Shown one piece after another: positions 45,500 to 57,735 of a stretch of 64,000 bases of DNA (within the stretch, counting starts at the first letter, position 1; every line of letters begins with the position of its first letter). Source of the DNA: Rheum nobile (taxonomy: Eukaryota; Streptophyta; Magnoliopsida; Caryophyllales; Polygonaceae); contig WOAB01000689.1 in NCBI GenBank assembly GCA_027886185.1, forward strand, positions 5,332,001 to 5,396,000, in the 5' to 3' direction. Both the position numbers and the translations under genes were made by a program. The notes under the pieces were generated by a model. The model saw nothing but the letters and a program-made list of their open reading frames with translations, was not told the origin of the DNA and made no database searches.

Positions 45500-45628
45500 G
45501 GTTTAGGGTTTATAGTTTAAGATTTAGGATTTATAGTTTAAAGTTTAGGATTTTAGGATTTAGGATATATATAGGATTTTAGGATTTATATTTTAGAATT
45601 TAAAGTGTATGTTTTAGAATTTAGGATA
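45500..45628. repeat. Degenerate telomere-like TTTAGGR tract
   Basis: Irregular tandem TTTAGGG, TTTAGGA and TTTAGAA units (ggtttagggtttatagttt, aagtttaggattttaggatt) over about 130 bp, about 500 bp upstream of the glucanase start. They resemble the plant telomere repeat TTTAGGG, as found in telo-box or interstitial telomeric tracts. Confidence 0.6.
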
Positions 45629-45800
45629 TAAAATAAACAAGTTTAACCTATAATATAGTATAGAATAGGTACAGAGGATTTAATCTCGACAGTAAAACAT
45701 CAGTTAAGTAAACTAATGACAAGAAGATCAGTATAGTAAAACGACACAGGTGAAATCAAGTCCACGTACTTTTTGGTGTCTAAAGGTTGGCGTACATATA

Positions 45801-46235
45801 TTAACCCCATTCGGATTTACCAAATATATCTATCATATCCCAAGAATAATGTCCCTGCAGATTTGTGTTTCTATTAAGGATTAGCCATGACCGATAATCC
45901 ACCTTAATTATTTTGTACCCCTTAATCTCACTCCCTTGAAACTCGGGAGGAAAATCTAATATCTCCTCCATGATAACAATTTTAGAAAAACCTCCTTGTG
46001 TGTTTGTTCTGGTCGAGGGAATTATATTGTTTGAACTGTCGACGTTCCTTGGCCTTGTTATAAGATATTGATGACCATTGTCATCCCCAAGCCTTCCTGA
46101 GAGTTGTACGTGGTTCTGACCGTCAGGAATGATGATGAAAATGGACAAGCGCTCCTGCCGCGGGGCGTTGGCTGCGGTGGTTTGGGCGGCGGTGACGTTG
46201 TCGGTGCTGGAGGTGGCGGCGGCAGATTTGAACAT
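45801..46235 (-). other. Unrecognised antisense ORF, 144 codons, in the glucanase promoter
   Basis: A minus-strand open frame overlaps glucanase exon 1 by about 107 bp. The part beyond the overlap (about 46128-45801) reads like protein (IIPDGQNHVQLSGRLGDDNG, VIMEEILDFPPEFQG, VDYRSWLILNRNTN) and ends in TAA. I do not recognise the family, and it may be chance or a gene remnant. No intron or initiator context supports it strongly. Confidence 0.25.
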
Positions 46236-49200
46236 GATGAGCAGTCCCGGAAATGGGTTCGATTACAAGGATGCGTTGACGAAATCGCTCATGTTCTTGG
46301 AAGCGCAGAGGTCCGGCAAACTCCCGCCCAATAATCGAATTCCATGGAGGGGAGATTCCGGCCTTAATGATGGCAAGGAGGCTAATGTACGCTCATTCTC
46401 TTCATTCATTTTCCACCTTATACTTTTTTGTTATTATTTACATATATATACATTCGTATCTATTTATTTGATTATATATATAGCTAGATTTGGGTCATGT
46501 TTTCGCTTGATCTTAAGACTAAGGCCTAAGGGTATTTAAATAGTTGTATTTATAAAGATTTTTTAGTTATAACATATTTCTTAGAAAAATAGTTATTGAA
46601 ATTTGCGCGTCATAGGAAAATGTGAATACAAAAAATATCTTTTATAAATACAATTAAAGGCTTTTTTTTTTTTTTTTTCTGTCTATTTGACCTGGGACTA
46701 GAGGTATCAACAACTGCTTATAACTAGGTACAAGTTAGTACCCGTATAAATTTAATTTGAATATTTACTTTCATTATAAACAATGTATCCATCTCAAGTC
46801 TAAAAAACAGTATATAGAGAAAGTGCATAAATAATTTATATATAAAAAAGAAAACTTATAGTATGAATATAAAGATATAAAATAAATTATAGTTATAGAC
46901 CAATAAATATGCGCGCGATTTTATAGATGGAAGTTGTTCATTCTGTGGGATAATATAAATGAGCTAGAAAAGATAACAACAAATCGATCATTTCCATCTA
47001 TAAATAATATATATTTGAGATATCAATGTAGAAAAGATGCCACAAAGCAAAAATGTTTGAGGTATATAATATCGTATCTTTTTTGTACACTCAATGTAAA
47101 AAAATGCTATAATCTAAATTCGGTATTTAGCTAGCATCATTTATGAATTGAAGTTTAATTTATAGTTTATGGAATGCACGTGATGAATTGAAGTAGATTG
47201 TGGTGAATACGTACGTACAGGTGGACCTAGTAGGCGGGTACTATGACGCAGGGGACAACGTCAAGTACGGAATGCCGATGGCTTTCACGATGACGACGCT
47301 GGCGTGGGCGACGATCCAGTACGAGAAGGAGCTGGAAGCGGCGGGCGAGCTGGTCCACGCGCGCGAAGCCATCAAGTGGGGCACCGACTACTTCCTGAAG
47401 GCCGCCTCCCTCCAGGACGGCCTCTACGTGCAGGTCGGCAACCCCCTCGCCGACCACGCCTGCTGGATCCGACCCGAGAACATGCAGACTCCGAGGACCG
47501 TCCTCAAGATCGACTCCAACACTCCCGGAACCGAAATCGCTGCTGAAACCGCCGCTGCCTTGGCTGCTGCTTCCATTGCCTTTAGACAGATTGATCATGA
47601 CTACTCTCACAATCTCCTCAACAAAGCCAAACGGGTACGTTTAATTATTTGAAGTTGATGTGTTAATTGTTCCTTTTCACTTACTTAATTAGCTTGCTGA
47701 CTTGAATTGAATGGGTACGTTTGTTCTTAAGCTATTCACATTTGCCAAGTCAAAGAAAGGAACCTATGATGGAGAATGCCCCTTCTACTGCTCCTACTCC
47801 GGCTTCAATGTAAGAAATTAACGTACACAATATATATATATATATATAGTAATAGCAAGCACCGATCCATCTTTAGAATAATTAATATGATATGGACAAT
47901 TAATTCAACTAAGTTGGGCGGGCAGGATGAGCTCCAATGGGCAGCGACATGGTTGTTGGTGGCGACCCAGAATGCGACTTATCTCAACTACGTCTTAGAC
48001 GAATCCGTGGATGCCTATGTCAATGAGTTTAACTGGGACCTCAAATATGCTGGAACTCAAATCCTTCTCACACAAGTAAGCTAGCTAGCTAGCTAGTTTA
48101 CACATCTTAGCTTAGCTTAGCTAGCTTATATATATTCCTTTTATGATATTTATATGATGTTTGTTGGCAGATGTTTCTCAATGGAGAGAAGAGACTATAC
48201 GAGTACAAGCCTTATGTTGACAGCTACATATGTGCAATTTTTCCAGAGAGCCCCTTCCATCAGATTACTCTCACTCCAGGTCACCATTATTCAGTATTAA
48301 TTGTCTTATTCCCAAAAAGGTGAGTATTGAGAATTAATCTTATAAGTTGTTGTTGTTGTAAATAGGGGGATTGATATACATGAGGGAAGGAGCCAATACC
48401 CAGTATGTTACCGGAACATCTATGCTCTTTACCATCTACGCTGATATTCTTGCCAAACACAACCTTCAAGCTTCTTGTGGCAACCAACAATTTGGTCCTG
48501 ACAAACTTCTACAATTTGCTAAGAAGCAGGTATTTCCTACACTTCTACATAAAACTCGTCCACCTCACCAAATCTTTCTCCCTAACCCAAAGCTATGTCC
48601 CCTAAACTACACACCCAACCCAAAATAACCATATATATATGATTTAATTAGAACGGAACCAACTCTTAAACCATGATGAAGTCTAGATAAGTAGCCGTGT
48701 ACGTAGAAGCGCACATGCATCTATAATCTCAATATTAAGTCCAGTGAAATTCCATCGTAAACCAATTTGGAATAGGATGAATGACTCAGAACAGCCAATT
48801 TCTATTCATGATCTTTTGCTACAGAATATGCTACCAATATAATCTCATAAGGCAAAGTTGTTGAAGACAAAGCAAAAAGCTTTCTTTGTCATAAAATTCT
48901 TGGGTACGAGGATAGATCACCTATACAAGAAGTGCATGATTTAGACGGTCTACATATACATCCAATAGTCAATAAAAAATGATCAAATTGTTGTTCAGAT
49001 GGACTACATACTTGGCAACAACCCACAACACATGTCATACATGGTTGGATTCGGCACGAAATTCCCAAAACAACCTCACCACAGAGGAGCGTCGGTGCCG
49101 GTGATGCCCCCGGGGCAACAGGTGACTTGCTCCAGCAGCTTCATGAACTGGTTTGTCAAGGACCAGCCCAACGCCAACGAGCTCACCGGAGCAATCGTGG

Positions 49201-49337
49201 GCGGGCCCGACAAGAACGACAACTTCCAGGATCGGCGCTTCAACGGCCCGGGGCTGGAGCCCTGCACTTACATCAACTCCATGGCCGTTGCTACCCTTGC
49301 AAGGCTTGCATCTCAGTTTCAGCATGGGCCCACCTAA
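46129..49337 (+). CDS. Secreted endo-beta-1,4-glucanase, GH9 family, 7 exons
   Basis: Exons: 46129-46386, 47221-47634, 47732-47809, 47926-48075, 48171-48279, 48366-48529, 48999-49337. All are GT-AG and phase-consistent, giving 503 aa. It hydrolyses internal beta-1,4-glucosidic bonds in cellulose or amorphous glucans of the wall. A basic start and hydrophobic segment (residues about 12-33, ending VAAAD) form a signal peptide. The GH9 domain begins FDYKDALTKSLMFLEAQRSG. Key residues are DAGDN (Asp95 and Asp98), HHRGAS (His419), and Glu478 in GLEPCTYINS as the general acid. GNNPQHMSYMVGFG and GAIVGGPDKNDNFQDRR are family motifs. There is no membrane anchor or C-terminal CBM49, so it is a class B type enzyme. 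Exon 2 is strikingly GC-rich. Several Met codons occur at the start (46129, 46132, 46135, 46141); I use the first. Confidence 0.93.
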
Positions 49338-49899
49338 TTAATTACATACCACAATACTTGCGTACGTGTTATATATACTTTGTAATTCCTCATAACTTTT
49401 GGATGTTTCTTCGTCGTCTTTGAATATATTTTATAATATGTACCCGGCCCGGGACGTATCCTTTGAAGACAACAACCCCGCACCAATGAATATATATACT
49501 CAACATTTTTGACGTCGATTATGTAGGAATTTAGATGTTTTAAACGGAATTTTAGAAAATAATTTTCTAATATTTAACTTAGAATTGTATGCATAAACTT
49601 GATAAGAATTATATATGAAAGAATAACCTATCAACACGTAAAACTAATTACTGTCATCACCCTGAAGAAAACTTAACCTTGTACCAAGACAGTGGACAGC
49701 CGTATGAAAGTGGATTTTTGTGGCTTGCCTTCTTTTACCAATCACACGTGAATTATATAATTCACTATCTGATCTTAAGATCAAATCTCACGTAATGGGC
49801 TTTTCAATCTTATGTAAAGAGTGTTTATTTTATTTGGAAATCATATATATATAATTTATATTATCTTATCTTATATCCCATATCTCATAAGATATATTT

Positions 49900-50633
49900 T
49901 CTTGATCTCGGTTTGCTTTGATGATCTTGTTTGAAGGTTCACACTTGATATTTGCTAATGAGTGTGATTCGTATTTCAGTGCTTGAAGATAACTCTTGAT
50001 TTAGTCTTCCTTTTATAGAGGATTCTTCGCAGCTTAATCCTCTCTGGGTTCCCACAAATTGAGCTTACCCTAGGATAAGTGGTTCTCCTTGGTCCACGTT
50101 GTTCTTGGCATGTGCAAACAACCTAGGCAGCTCAGAATCCTTCTAGGTTAGTCAACTTCTTCAGCCAAGTCGTTCTCCAGCTTCCTTTGTCCGAGGTTCA
50201 ACACTCTGGGCGCTTGGGAACTGTCTTCTGGACAGCGACAGGTTCCATGTCCTGTCGCTTTCACCTTTCTCTGTCCGAGGTTCATTGTTCTAGGCATCTT
50301 GGAGTCTTGCTCTTGGATGGTGGCAGGCTTTTGGAAGCTTCTCTCAAGTCACTTTCACCTCCTTTTGTCCGAGGTTTGGTGTTCCCAAATTTCTCGGGAA
50401 TCGCAACCTCGTATGCTACGTTTCTGGGCACACCTGGGTTCCTTCCTTTGTCTTGTTCCTTTGGTTCTCTTGTCCTGTTTGACTTTCTTGCCTTCGGTAT
50501 ATTCTTGTGGTTCCTTAAAGCACATCTTTGAGATGAAACATTAGTATCATAATATTTGTCATCTTCAAAAGTAGAGAAACTGAGGAAAGGAACTCTTAGG
50601 GGAACTGAAGTTCCAGAGTTCCGTTTCCTAACA
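49900..50633 (-). mobile_element. Truncated LTR fragment of the Sirevirus-like family
   Basis: The segment from CTTGATCTCGGTTTG to TTTCCTAACA matches the right two-thirds of the LTR at 54147-55267 (gtttgaa.gctcacact, gtgcttgaagataac, caacctaggca, gtccgaggttca, ggtggcaggctttggaagctt-type stretches and the terminal ttcctaaca), with considerable divergence. The left end is cut at about 49900, and there is no matching internal region. It begins about 560 bp after the glucanase stop codon. Confidence 0.8.
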
Positions 50634-51130
50634 CGTTGCCAACTCCATGTCATAAGTACAAATAGCTAAGACAATATATGTCATTTCCAACTCAATGTCA
50701 CAACTAGATATAACCGAAATATAACTAAGACAATAGCTAATAATCCTTGTTTTGCAGATCACAACTTTGATTCATAACTTCCGTCAACCACTATTTTAGT
50801 CTCCCACCTGTAAGTGTTGCAAATTACATATATTAGGCATTGTATAAAACTAATTAACAAAATCAATCAAATGCAAACTATACTTAACAAGATCAACCAA
50901 GAGCATACTAGATTTACCCTACCATCCAACAATAAAACTACCTTGTAGTAAATAGGCCACTAGCTGGCATAGTAGCTAAAGCTAAAACACTAAGACAAGC
51001 CAATTAATCATTTTGTCAAATACTTTGAAAAATGATAACAATCTACTGTCAAAAAGTATATACAACCAAATGGGATATTTAGAATAAATGAAAATGTCAA
51101 TGAACTAAGGAAAAGGGCTCCATATGTCAC
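50634..51130. other. Short spacer before the LINE
   Basis: AT-rich with repeated cataagtacaaatagctaag-like phrases and no gene. The 5' edge of the LINE is not sharp here, because no target duplication can be matched without its 3' end. Confidence 0.4.
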
Positions 51131-54100
51131 GAATTCTATATGCTAAACAACAAACACAAGCTCAAGAAAGATGATAAGCCGTGGCTTAGAGATGGTGATA
51201 GGAACACTGCCTACTACCATCTTACTGCCATAGTTAGAAGGAAGAGAAATAAGGTAGAAGCACTTCGGAATAATGCCAGAATTATTATAAAAGACAAGAA
51301 AATCTTGGAGAGCATGGCGTTGGGCTTCTTCAGGAACCTCTATTCCATCACTCCAGATGAGCTATTGCCAATCAATATTATTAGAGGTGCTTTTCCCCCT
51401 ATCCCTCAATCGGAACTGCTCCAGCTTACTGCTACCTTTAGTGATTCTGAAATTAAGGCATCCATCATGCAAATGGGAGCCTACAAAGCACCTGGAGAGG
51501 ATGGTTTCCAACCTCTTTTCTTTCAGAACTGTTGGGATATTGTGGAGGGTTCGGTCTACTCATCCATCCGCCAATTTTTTGACTCTAGTACTATGCCTGA
51601 GGGCCTCAATAGCACACTCATTGCCCTCATCCCGAAGTTTGCTAAGCCAGACAGAATCAGTCAGTTTTGGCCGATAAGTCTCTGCAACGTTCTCTACAAG
51701 ATCGTTTCTAAGATTATGGTCAACCGGATCAGACCACTTCTTGGTGCTCTCATAGGACCGACCCAATGTAGTTTTTTGCCAGGAAGATATATTACTGACA
51801 ACATTGTGATTATGCAGGAAGTTGTCCATTCTATGAGAAAGAAGCAGGGGCATAAATGATGGATGCTTTTGAAGATTGATCTCGAGAAAGCCTATGATAG
51901 GCTTTGATGGGATTTTATTCAAGAGACCCTTGTTGATGCTGGATTTCCTGCCACATGGATCAGATGGATCACTGAGTGTGTTACAACTCCATCTATGAAG
52001 CTACTCTGGAATGGCGAGATGACCGAGAGTTTCATCCCCTCGCGAGGCATTCGCCAAGGAGACCCAATTTCCCCTTACATCTTTGTGATGTGTATTGAGA
52101 GATTGAGTCACATGATTCAGCAAGAGGTGATTAGTGGTGCCTGGAAGCCAATCCGACTATCTAGACAGGGCCCTGGTATCTCTCACATCTTCTTTGCAGA
52201 TGATATTGTGCTAGCTGTTGAAGTCTCGGTTGACCAACTCCATGTCATCCAGAACTGCATCGATAACTTATGCGCAACTTTAGGTCAACGAGTTAATATT
52301 GCTAAGTCTAAGTTGTATGTGTCGAATAATGTGCATGCATGCACAGTGGTCGATCTCCAGAGCATATGTGGTTTTGAAGTAACCAATGACCTTGGGAGCT
52401 ACCTTGGGATGCCAGTTTTGCACAAGCGGGTTTCTAAGGAGACCTTTCGACCACTACTTGACAAGATCAACTCCAAACTAGCGGGGTGGAAAACCCAGTT
52501 CCTCAGCTTTGCAGGTAGAATCACTCTGACGAAAGATGTGCTCTCTTCCATCCCTGTGTACTCCATGGGAACAATTTGCTTGCCAGAGTCGGTTTGTACA
52601 AGCATTGATAAAGTTTGCAAGAACTTCATTTGGGGAAGTAGGGAAGGACATAGGAAGATTCACCTTGTTGCTTGGGAAGATGTTTGTAGACCGAAAAGAT
52701 TGGGAGGGCTTGGAATCCGCTCAACGAGTAACCTTAACTTGGCGATTATTGGGAAACTTAGTTGGCGCTTCCTGAACTGTGACAACAGCCTCTGGTGTAG
52801 GGTCTTGAAGGCCAAGTATATCAGACCGTCACTTGCTGATGTCAAAGCGCAATCCCATGTTTGGAGAAGCTTGCGTATGGGTGTTAAGAATGTGATTACA
52901 AAGGGTGACAGATGGCTATTGGGGAATGGTGTCACCATCCGTTTCTGGAAGGACTTTTGGCTCACTGATGTTCCTCTGTGTGAAGAGGCCCAATCTGTCA
53001 TTCATGTCCACATGATGGAGGATCGGGTGTGCGATTACTGGACCAGGGGTACCGGTTGGTCCTGGGATGTGCTCCACAACCTCCTACCGGCAACTATTCT
53101 TATGAAGTTTGCGGCAGTGGTTGTTTCTGACGACCCTAATATTTTGGACATTCTCAGCTGGAGGCATTGTGCTAATGGCAACTACTCTGTCGCCTCTGGT
53201 TACGAGGTGGTGTCCAATAACATTAAAGTCAATAATGTTGATAGTCATGTCTTCTCCAAGATCTGGAAACTCAAGGTTCCAGAAAGGATTAGATCCTTCT
53301 GTTGTCTCATTCTTAGAGGAGCAATTCTGACCAATGAAGAAAGGAGGAGGCACCACCTTGCCAATGATGCTACTTGTTCCCTTTGACAGAATGCAATTGA
53401 ATCTGGAGGGCATCTCTTCAGGGACTGTAATAGGATTAAAGGTATGTGGTGTTCTCTCTCCTTACCCCTACCTATGCATGATTTCTTTCAGATGCCTTTT
53501 GCAGCATGGTTTAGAACAAATGTGTGCTCGAACTTGTTGATGAATGATGGGACTGAATGGTCGGCACTCTTTGCCACGGCCATCTGGTGGACTTGGAGGT
53601 GGCGTAATGACGTCGTCTTTGGGAATCAACGTGTTATAGGGAATGAGGTTCAATTTGTCAAAGATAGAGCCAAACAGTACAGGAAGGCTTGGGACCGTTC
53701 CGATCATAAGCGCAATATTGTCCAGAAAACAATTGTACATATTGCTTGGCTTAAACATGACCTTGGTTGGTTCAAAATCAATTATGACGGTGCTGTGAAT
53801 GAAAATGGCTTGGCCACCGCTGCAGGGGTGATTCGTGATAGTCATGGTCAATGGCTGGATGGTTTTCTTCACAATATTGGGCAATGTACGATTCCGTCGG
53901 CTGAACTATGGGGTATTTTGGATGGATTAAAGCTCGCCTAGAGTCGCGGATACATGAAAGTAAACATTGAGACTGATTCACAACTTGCAGTGACTTTGAT
54001 CGAGAAGTCTGTTGTGCCATATCACCCTCTCTCTAGCCTCGTTTTGCAGTGTCGAGGCTTCCTCCAAAGGGATTGGACCGTCCAATTCCGCCACGTCTTC

Positions 54101-54146
54101 AGGGAAGCGAACTGTGTCGCTGACTCCCTCGCTAGCTTTGCCTTTT
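51131..54146 (+). pseudogene. 5'-truncated LINE (L1-type) reverse transcriptase with RNase H
   Basis: ORF2-type sequence starts within the linker before RT (KDDKPWLRDGDRNTAYYH) and has no endonuclease domain. RT motifs are KAPGEDGFQPLFFQNCWDIV, IALIPKFAKPDRISQFWPIS, LEKAYDRL, RQGDPISPYIFVMC and the active-site FADDIVLA (about 52193). Further on come the GLGIRSTSNLNLAIIGKLSW region, the zinc-binding RVT region (WKLKVPERIRSFCCLILRGA), and an RNase H domain (INYDGAVNENGLATAAGVIR, ETDSQLAV, EANCVADSLASFAF). Stops occur at 51857-51859, near 51906, 53384-53386 and near 53940. The 3' end is cut at 54146 by the Sirevirus LTR, so no poly(A) tail is seen. Confidence 0.9.
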
Positions 54147-55267
54147 TATAGGATCGTGATTGTTAGATTAAGAACAAGGGAACTGAGAATACAGATTACA
54201 GTTCCCTTCGTAGCGGAAATAAACAATCAAATATAAATGAACAAGTTCCTTATAGTGGAAACCTTCGATTGCCAACTAGCAATCTAGGATAAAAACCACT
54301 ACCTTTCTTTCGAAAGGATTTCAAGGTCTACTTCTTGATTTCTTATCACTTCGGTTACAGATTACTCTAGGAACAAACACACAGTTTCTTTGTCTTACAC
54401 ACAGTTAGACAATCCTAGATAAACTTAACAGTAAGTATAATCAATCCAAGAAGCAGTCCTAAGCACTAAGGAACTAACTCACTTACAGTTACAGGAACTA
54501 GCACACAGCTCTCAGATTCCTTGACTGGTTCCTCTTGATCTTGGTTTGAGTTGACGATCTGTTTGAAAGCTCACACTATGATGTTTGCTATTGAGTGTGA
54601 TTCTTGTTGTAGTGCTTGAAGATAACAGCGGAGCTTATCTTCCTTATATAGTGGATCCTCGAGGTTGGATCTTCTCTTGGTTCCCACAGAGCAAGCTTGA
54701 CCTAGGTTGTGTGGTAATCCTTGATTCACGCTGACTTAGACATGTACCAACAACCTAGGCAACTCATAATCCACATTGGTTGGTCAACTGCTTCAGACAA
54801 GTCTGTCATGTCGTTGTCCAACTCCTTTCGTCTGAGGTTCAGCAACCTAGACACTTTGAAACTATCCTCTGGATGGTGACAGCCTTATGACATGTCACTT
54901 TCAGCAACCTTTGTCCGAGGTTCAGCGTTCTAGACATCTTGGAGCTTTCCTTTGGATGGTGGCAGACTTTAGAAGCTTTGCTCAAGTCGCTTTCACCATC
55001 TTTTGTCCGAGGTTTTGTGTTCCCAGCTTCATCGGAAGAGCAAAGTCATGTGTTGCATTTCTGGGCACTTCTGGGTTCCTTTGGTTTGCTTGTTTGGTTT
55101 CTTTATCTTGTTTGGCTTCCATGGTTTCAACAACTGTCCTGTGGTTCCTGTAAACACATCTTTGAGATAAAACATTAGTATCAAAGTATTTGTCATCTTC
55201 AAAAGTAGAGAAACTGAGGAAAGGAACTCTCATGGGAACTGAGGTTCCTGAGTTCTGTTTCCTAACA
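54147..55267 (-). repeat. 3' LTR of the Sirevirus-like element
   Basis: On the plus strand it begins TATAGGATCGTGATTGTTAG and ends TTTCCTAACA. In element orientation it therefore runs TGTTAGGAAAC ... CGATCCTATA, ending TA instead of CA. A TATATAGTGGATCC region (about 54643) on the plus strand lies within it. Confidence 0.9.
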
Positions 55268-55520
55268 ATTTCCCCCTTTTTGATGATGACAAATATAAGA
55301 AACCTGACAACATAATAAGGGCATGAGATTCATGAGAACAGTTGAGCTAAGAGATTTACAACTTTATAAAGTAATGAGAGAACATTCAATAGTTGCAAAT
55401 TCTCCCTAAGCAAATGAACTAAGTTATTCGAGTTCCCCCTCAGAAGTAGGACGAGTTTAGATTTCCTATAAGTCCAGTAGTTCCAAGAGTTCAAGGTTCC
55501 TATCCATTCTTCCCCCTTTT
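55268..55520 (-). other. Cluster of polypurine tracts before the 3' LTR
   Basis: On the minus strand, AAAAAGGGGGAAAT lies directly next to the LTR (55268-55281). Similar tracts occur at about 55433 (GAGGGGGAAC) and about 55509 (AAAAGGGGGAAG), the first and last with an adjacent ATCATCA or GATGATGTC context. The LTR-proximal one should prime plus-strand synthesis. Repeated PPT-like motifs in this place are a known Sirevirus trait. Confidence 0.7.
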
Positions 55521-55832
55521 GACATCATCGAAAAAATTAATTTACTTATCAAGTATAGGATATCAATGGGAAATAAACAATTGCGTTAAACCCATGACAA
55601 TCACCATAATAGAAACTTAAGGCAAAGACAAATAATGCATTAGAAACATTACCAAAAGAGTTCATTAATCATTAAGGTCAATTACATTGTCCAGAGATGC
55701 ATAGTGGAAAGAGAAGCAAAAGATCACAATTAACTTGAAAGAGACAAGGGTAGGATAAGAGAGGGGAGTAGGACCCTAGGGAACTACTAGCACACTGTGA
55801 TGTTATAGCACTGGGAACTAGGAGAGACATTC

Positions 55833-57129
55833 CTATGGCAGCGCAGTGGCCTCCTCTTCAGTTTCCTTCCTTTCTTCAGTTTCCTCTTCTTGGCCTGTAG
55901 CCATCTCAGCGGCCTGATCACCTCCAATGGCAGCCTCTAAGGTTTGTTGAATCACATCCATTAGACCAGATACAGCCTTTCGGGTCTTTCCCAGTTCAGT
56001 TACTTGATCACGGATGGCACCAAAGATAGCAATGGTTCCTTCTGTGATGGCTTTTTCAATACGACCCAATGAAGCTAGGATCGCAGAGGAGTCTTGAACG
56101 GGGTAGAGCGGAGGCAAGGAGCTTGGAGTGGCTTGGGAACTTGCCTTTTCCTTAGGCAATTCCGCTTGCACATCAGAGGGAGCATCCAAATGATCTTTGG
56201 TTTTGAGCTTCTTTACAGTGGCCATGGTTAAGAACTTGTTGTAGGTTGTTTCATTGAGATCAGCTGGATATTGGTTAAGCATGGAGAGGAGGTTTTTTAT
56301 GAGGTGAGGAAAGGTCAAGGCATGGGATTCATGGGATTGATAGAACTGCATATGAGCTAACACTAGCTTGGGAAGGTCAACTTGGTCACCAGACAAGATC
56401 TTATCCATGAGGATGGCATCGGTGATGAGAATTGTGGCTCAGTGCTCCTGCCTGGGAACCAAATTCCTTATGATCCAGAAGTGCAGGAGCTTGTTGGACA
56501 GAGAGAGCCCCTTCGTCAGTAGATTCTTTGGATTGTCGCCATCATAGAGCTTGCTGACCACCTCAGTTTTGGTTTTGTAGCCTTTTCCTTTGGGCCAAGT
56601 CTTCTTTTGATGCAGAATGTCAAAGCCTGATCTGTGCTCAATCCCTAGAGCTGAGGCGATGATGCTTAGGGACAAGGGAAACATGGTTCCCTTCCATTGG
56701 AGGATGGCATCATTACATGGAGAGTTCTCCTTGGCTGGCACAAAGGTCATGGACTGATAGAAGAGACGCACCACTTCGTCGGAGACTGAGAAGGGTTCCA
56801 CCAAGATCTGGTCCCACCCTTGAAACTGGAGCAGAGAGTGGAATTCACTGAGGGCTTCTCCGAATTGAGCTTCATCTTCTTCCTCTAGGGGTTGGGTCCA
56901 GAACTCCTCACCAATGATGAGGGGCTTAAGTATCTTCCTCTTAGCGAAGGAGGAAGAGACTTTCCCCAGAGTGAAGGTGGAGGTTATGGCTCTGGTGGAC
57001 AAGGAAGAGAGGGCCGTTGAGAATCAAGCCGTTGGGGAGAGAGATATCTCTGGGAACTCTGACATTTGGGAACGGCTCAATTGATGGCAGATTTTTCGGC
57101 TTTGAAACGGTCACAGATTCAAAAATCAA
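55833..57129 (-). pseudogene. Extra 3' ORF of the Sirevirus-like element (plant env-like / ORF3 type)
   Basis: A frame downstream of RNase H, on the same strand, opens MSTRAITSTFTLGKVSSSFA at 57002. An N-terminal piece in another frame (57129-56941) suggests a frameshift near 57000. It carries FHSLLQFQGWDQILVEPFSV, VVRLFYQSMTFVP and LQWKGTMFPLSLSIIASALGI, resembling the putative plant transposon protein (ATHILA ORF1-like) domain. One TGA at 56439-56441 interrupts it. The same frame then continues to 55833 with a Glu/Lys-rich region and an Ala/Ile/Leu heptad-like stretch (SLGRIEKAITEGTIAIFGAI), a probable coiled coil. No clear signal peptide or membrane segment is visible, so the env label is positional only. 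Confidence 0.65.
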
Positions 57130-57735
57130 ATACTCAGAAATGGCAATTGTTCAACGCTGAGAAGACATCTCTGACGCTGTGAAATGGCCATAAATGTTGT
57201 CTTGGGAGGAGCGAGTTTCTACGAGCCGTTGGAGAGCTGTCAATACCTAGTTCCTTTCTGGCGATTTTTTCAGTGTGCTAGAGGGATATATGGGAACCTT
57301 TGATGTGGGAATTTGAGGACATAGGACCTGAAAGTACATTCCCATAAAAGAAATCGGAGAAGGCCATTTATCGCATCACACACTAATTCCCAGAGAGGGT
57401 TAAGAGAAGGATCATAGGGAATTAGATTGTGCAATGAGGCAAGGAAGGGTCATAGTACACAATCATCATTTCGGCTTGTATTGTTGGGTTAGAATGTGAT
57501 CAGATTGTGACTTTTGGGCCAACAAAGAAACTTGGACAATGATTGAATTTTAATGAAAAATGAACATTCAAGGAGAAGACTAGAAAAAATTGTCAAGGAC
57601 TTTTTGAGTAACCATTGTGGATATGAGGGTCTATTGCAAAAGAGATAACACAAAGATTCCAAGACAAAGACAAGTAAAAAGATCTGAACTAGTCAATCAA
57701 GGGAGCTGGAGAGGAACTATAAACTAAAGGAACTG

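Noticed and set aside
49035..49325. Antisense ORF over glucanase exon 7
   Set aside because: It is a shadow of a GC-rich conserved coding exon, with no independent evidence.
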